DNA of 64,000 bases from Pirellulales bacterium. Its GTDB lineage: Bacteria; Planctomycetota; Planctomycetia; Pirellulales; JACPPG01. The position numbers and the translations under genes were made by a program. This document shows positions 62,327 through 64,000 of the stretch, one piece after another. The notes below the pieces were generated by a model. It ran no database searches, was not told where the DNA came from, and saw nothing but the letters and a program-made list of their open reading frames with translations. The stretch is from positions 1-64,000 of the forward strand of contig DASXEJ010000142.1 in the NCBI GenBank assembly GCA_036490175.1, in the 5' to 3' direction. Numbering within the stretch: position 1 is the stretch's first letter; the number at the start of each line of letters is the position of its first letter.

Positions 62327-62513
62327 GGACCACCGCAAGGCGTGTAGGTATGTACCAATCAACGCCTTTCAGTTCCACCAAAGGCAGCGTCGGGAAAATG
62401 AATCTAGTTCTAACGTTGTGTGAGCAGGCAGTTGAGTCGTTCGTGATTCCGTGCGAACGCGACAGTTGATTGCGGCTACGCGAACGCTAGGACTCTAACG
62501 TACTCGTGGGGAT

Positions 62514-62534
62514 TCTGGCTGTCGCCAAGCCAGA
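62514..62534 (+). repeat. 7-bp stem-loop adjacent to terminator
   Basis: TCTGGCT - GTCGCCA - AGCCAGA, 7 nt before the terminator hairpin. The two hairpins in tandem could be the 3' end of a small RNA or an mRNA leader. Confidence 0.45.
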
Positions 62535-62541
62535 AGGACGG

Positions 62542-62582
62542 CCTTGGCTCGGGTGACCATGTCGCCCGGGCCAAGGTTTTTT
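62542..62582 (+). terminator. Rho-independent terminator
   Basis: CCTTGGCTCGGG (62542-62553), an 11-nt loop and CCCGGGCCAAGG (62565-62576) pair over 12 positions with one T-G wobble, followed by TTTTTT (62577-62582). It lies about 260 nt after the amtB stop, rather far for its terminator, so it may end a separate short transcript or the amtB 3' UTR. Confidence 0.85.
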
Positions 62583-62780
62583 GTTGCGCATGGACAGCAA
62601 AACGAATCAGCGCAGTAGCCCAGCCCGCATTGCTGCTATATTCGTCGCGACGACGGACACCCTGGATCTTTCGATCTGTTGTACCTTTTCAGGTCGCCGC
62701 AGCCCCCGCTGGTGTGTCAGGTGTCCTACGAAAAGGGGGACACGCTCAGCCGATGCTTTGCTAGACGGAGTCAACGTTCG

Positions 62781-64000
62781 ATGGACGACGCCCAAGAGTT
62801 TCTCCAAACGTTGACCGCGGTTTTGTGCGTGGCGGCGGTGACAACCGTGCTGTTCCAGCGGCTCCGGCAGCCCGTCGTGCTCGGCTACTTGCTGGCGGGC
62901 ATGGTCGTCGGTCCCCATATTCCCATTCCACTTGTGGCGGATAGCCACATTGTGGGGAAGTTAGCAGAATTGGGCGTCATTCTGCTGATGTTTTCGCTGG
63001 GCATCGAATTCAGCCTTACCAAGCTGGCCCGCGTCGGACCTACGGCCGGATTCGTTGGCATCGTCCAGTGCAGCCTGATGTTGTGGCTGGGCTATCTCAT
63101 TGGCCAGGCCTTTGGCTGGTCGCGATTAGCTAGTCTGTATGCTGGCGCCGTTATCGCGATTTCCAGCACCACAATCATCGTGAAGGCCTTTCAAGAGCAA
63201 CGGATCCGCGGCGATTTCACGCACGTTGTCTTCGGCGTGCTGATTGTCGAAGACCTGATCGCGATCGTGCTAATCGCCATCCTGACGGCGCTTTCGGCCG
63301 GCGAAAGTCTCGGGCCGATGGAACTCGCGCTGACGGGCGGACGCTTGGCATTATTCCTAGTTGTACTGACCGTCGTCGGTCTGCTCACGGTGCCGCGCGC
63401 TATGCGCGCCGTCCATAGCTTGGGTCGCAACGAGACCACGGTCGTGGCCACGGTCGGGCTAGCATTTGGTTTCGCATCTCTGGCGGCGCTGTTTGGTTAC
63501 TCGGTCGCCTTGGGGGCGTTTATCGCCGGTGGACTGGTGGCGGAATCGGGAGTCGAACGAACCATCGAGCGCCTGGCACAGCCCGTCACAGATGTGTTCG
63601 CGGCGGTCTTCTTTGTCTCGGTCGGCATGTTGATTGATCCAGTCGATATTGCCGCCCACTGGGTAGCTGTATTGGTGTTTCTAGCGGCGGTCGTGGTAGG
63701 CAAAGTTTTGTCCGTGACGTTCAGCGCATTCTTAACCGGCCAGAGCATCCAATCCTCGGTGAAGTCCGGAATGAGTCTGGCGCAGATCGGCGAATTCTCG
63801 TTCATTATCGCCGGCATCGGCGTGACAACGAACGCGACTGAGGGCGTGCCGCTCTATTCCATCGCGGTGGCGGTCTCGGGACTGACAACCTTGTTGACGC
63901 CTTGGTTGATTCGCGCCGCCGAGCCCACGGCCGCGTTCGTCGATCGCAAATTGCCACGACGTATGCAAACTTTTGCGGCCTTGTATGGTTCCTGGTTCGA
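62781..64000 (+). CDS. CPA2-family cation:proton antiporter (KefB-like; runs off right edge)
   Basis: An open frame from the ATG at 62781 continues beyond the window, with 406 full codons visible. It has about a dozen hydrophobic helices. LVLGYLLAGM-type start (PVVLGYLLAGMVVGPHIP), MFSLGIEFSLTKL, the ion-exchange region AISSTTIIVKAF, the conserved acidic pair in VLIVEDLIAIVLIA, and ALGAFIAGGLVAES match K+(Na+)/H+ antiporters of the CPA2 group. Any C-terminal TrkA-N regulatory domain would be beyond the edge. Confidence 0.88.
   Translation, partial: MDDAQEFLQTLTAVLCVAAVTTVLFQRLRQPVVLGYLLAGMVVGPHIPIPLVADSHIVGKLAELGVILLMFSLGIEFSLTKLARVGPTAGFVGIVQCSLMLWLGYLIGQAFGWSRLASLYAGAVIAISSTTIIVKAFQEQRIRGDFTHVVFGVLIVEDLIAIVLIAILTALSAGESLGPMELALTGGRLALFLVVLTVVGLLTVPRAMRAVHSLGRNETTVVATVGLAFGFASLAALFGYSVALGAFIAGGLVAESGVERTIERLAQPVTDVFAAVFFVSVGMLIDPVDIAAHWVAVLVFLAAVVVGKVLSVTFSAFLTGQSIQSSVKSGMSLAQIGEFSFIIAGIGVTTNATEGVPLYSIAVAVSGLTTLLTPWLIRAAEPTAAFVDRKLPRRMQTFAALYGSWF

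Larger units (their letters stand above)
62286..62780. other. Intergenic region amtB-antiporter with hairpins
   Basis: About 500 nt holding three stem-loops: 62304-62326, 62514-62534 and the terminator 62542-62582, listed separately. No gene recognised; short frames lack protein character. Confidence 0.5.

Noticed and set aside
1-64000. CRISPR arrays, tRNA or rRNA genes
   Set aside because: No regularly spaced repeats and no tRNA cloverleaf or rRNA-like sequence were recognised by reading; a computed scan with tRNAscan-SE, Infernal or minCED would be decisive.

Overview
The window is high-GC bacterial DNA, almost certainly from the phylum Planctomycetota and most likely from the Pirellulales side. 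The support is a combination of traits: tetrahydromethanopterin (H4MPT)-linked C1 genes in a bacterium (ftr and the dehydrogenase subunit gene fhcC), a PEP-CTERM-tagged exported protein, a genuine formylglycine-generating enzyme plus a sulfotransferase, a planctomycete-style HNH endonuclease, a full flagellar export apparatus, and weak or absent ribosome-binding sites in front of many genes. No rRNA, tRNA or CRISPR array was recognised.

Layout. A truncated sulfotransferase lies on the left edge (1-320, minus). Next is flagellar cluster I (flhA, flhF, flhG and a FliA/WhiG-type sigma factor, 674-6094, plus). From 6.2 to 18.4 kb there are housekeeping and accessory enzymes: a DUF2007/zinc-ribbon membrane protein, a penicillin-acylase-type Ntn hydrolase divergent from a secreted alpha/beta hydrolase, an ABC-F ATPase, a formate-dehydrogenase-like molybdoenzyme, an RlmM-like methyltransferase and biotin-protein ligase. 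From 18.5 to 30.1 kb, C1-transfer genes (5-formyl-THF cyclo-ligase overlapping ftr; fhcC downstream of a cobL / PIG-L deacetylase / HAD group) alternate with two tandem outer-membrane paralogues, an ABC-2 permease and a secreted choloylglycine-hydrolase-like amidase. From 30.4 to 36.7 kb come a formylglycine-generating enzyme, a giant MscS-type channel and CorA. From 36.8 to 40.1 kb is an accessory-looking stretch (strong terminator, short direct repeat, YkgJ-like protein, orphan lipoprotein-like gene, ISL3-family transposase remnant, HNH endonuclease). From 40.7 to 48.4 kb are a nuclease, an isopropylmalate-dehydrogenase-type enzyme, a PEP-CTERM protein, two SDRs, a CPBP protease, MiaE and an EEP-family hydrolase. 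Flagellar cluster II runs from 48.8 to 59.8 kb (histidine-kinase-like protein, fliF G H I J N O P Q R, flhB). An ammonium transporter and a truncated CPA2 antiporter close the window.

How the genes work together. Clusters I and II together supply the MS ring (FliF), part of the C-ring (FliG, FliN), the export ATPase complex (FliH, FliI, FliJ), the export gate (FlhA, FlhB, FliO, FliP, FliQ, FliR), the pole/number regulators (FlhF, FlhG) and a flagellar sigma factor. Hook, filament, motor, FliM and FliK genes are not in the window. Ftr and FhcC belong to the methanofuran/H4MPT formaldehyde oxidation route. Its formate product could feed the formate-dehydrogenase-like enzyme at 14.2-16.4 kb, and the Ftr/cyclo-ligase overlap physically joins H4MPT and folate formyl-group chemistry.

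Most striking observations: FlhB has DGKG where the NPTH self-cleavage motif normally sits; the histidine-kinase-like protein beside fliF has an intact ATPase domain but no histidine in its H-box; and sigma-54-like -24/-12 boxes lie in front of flhA, flhG and fliA.
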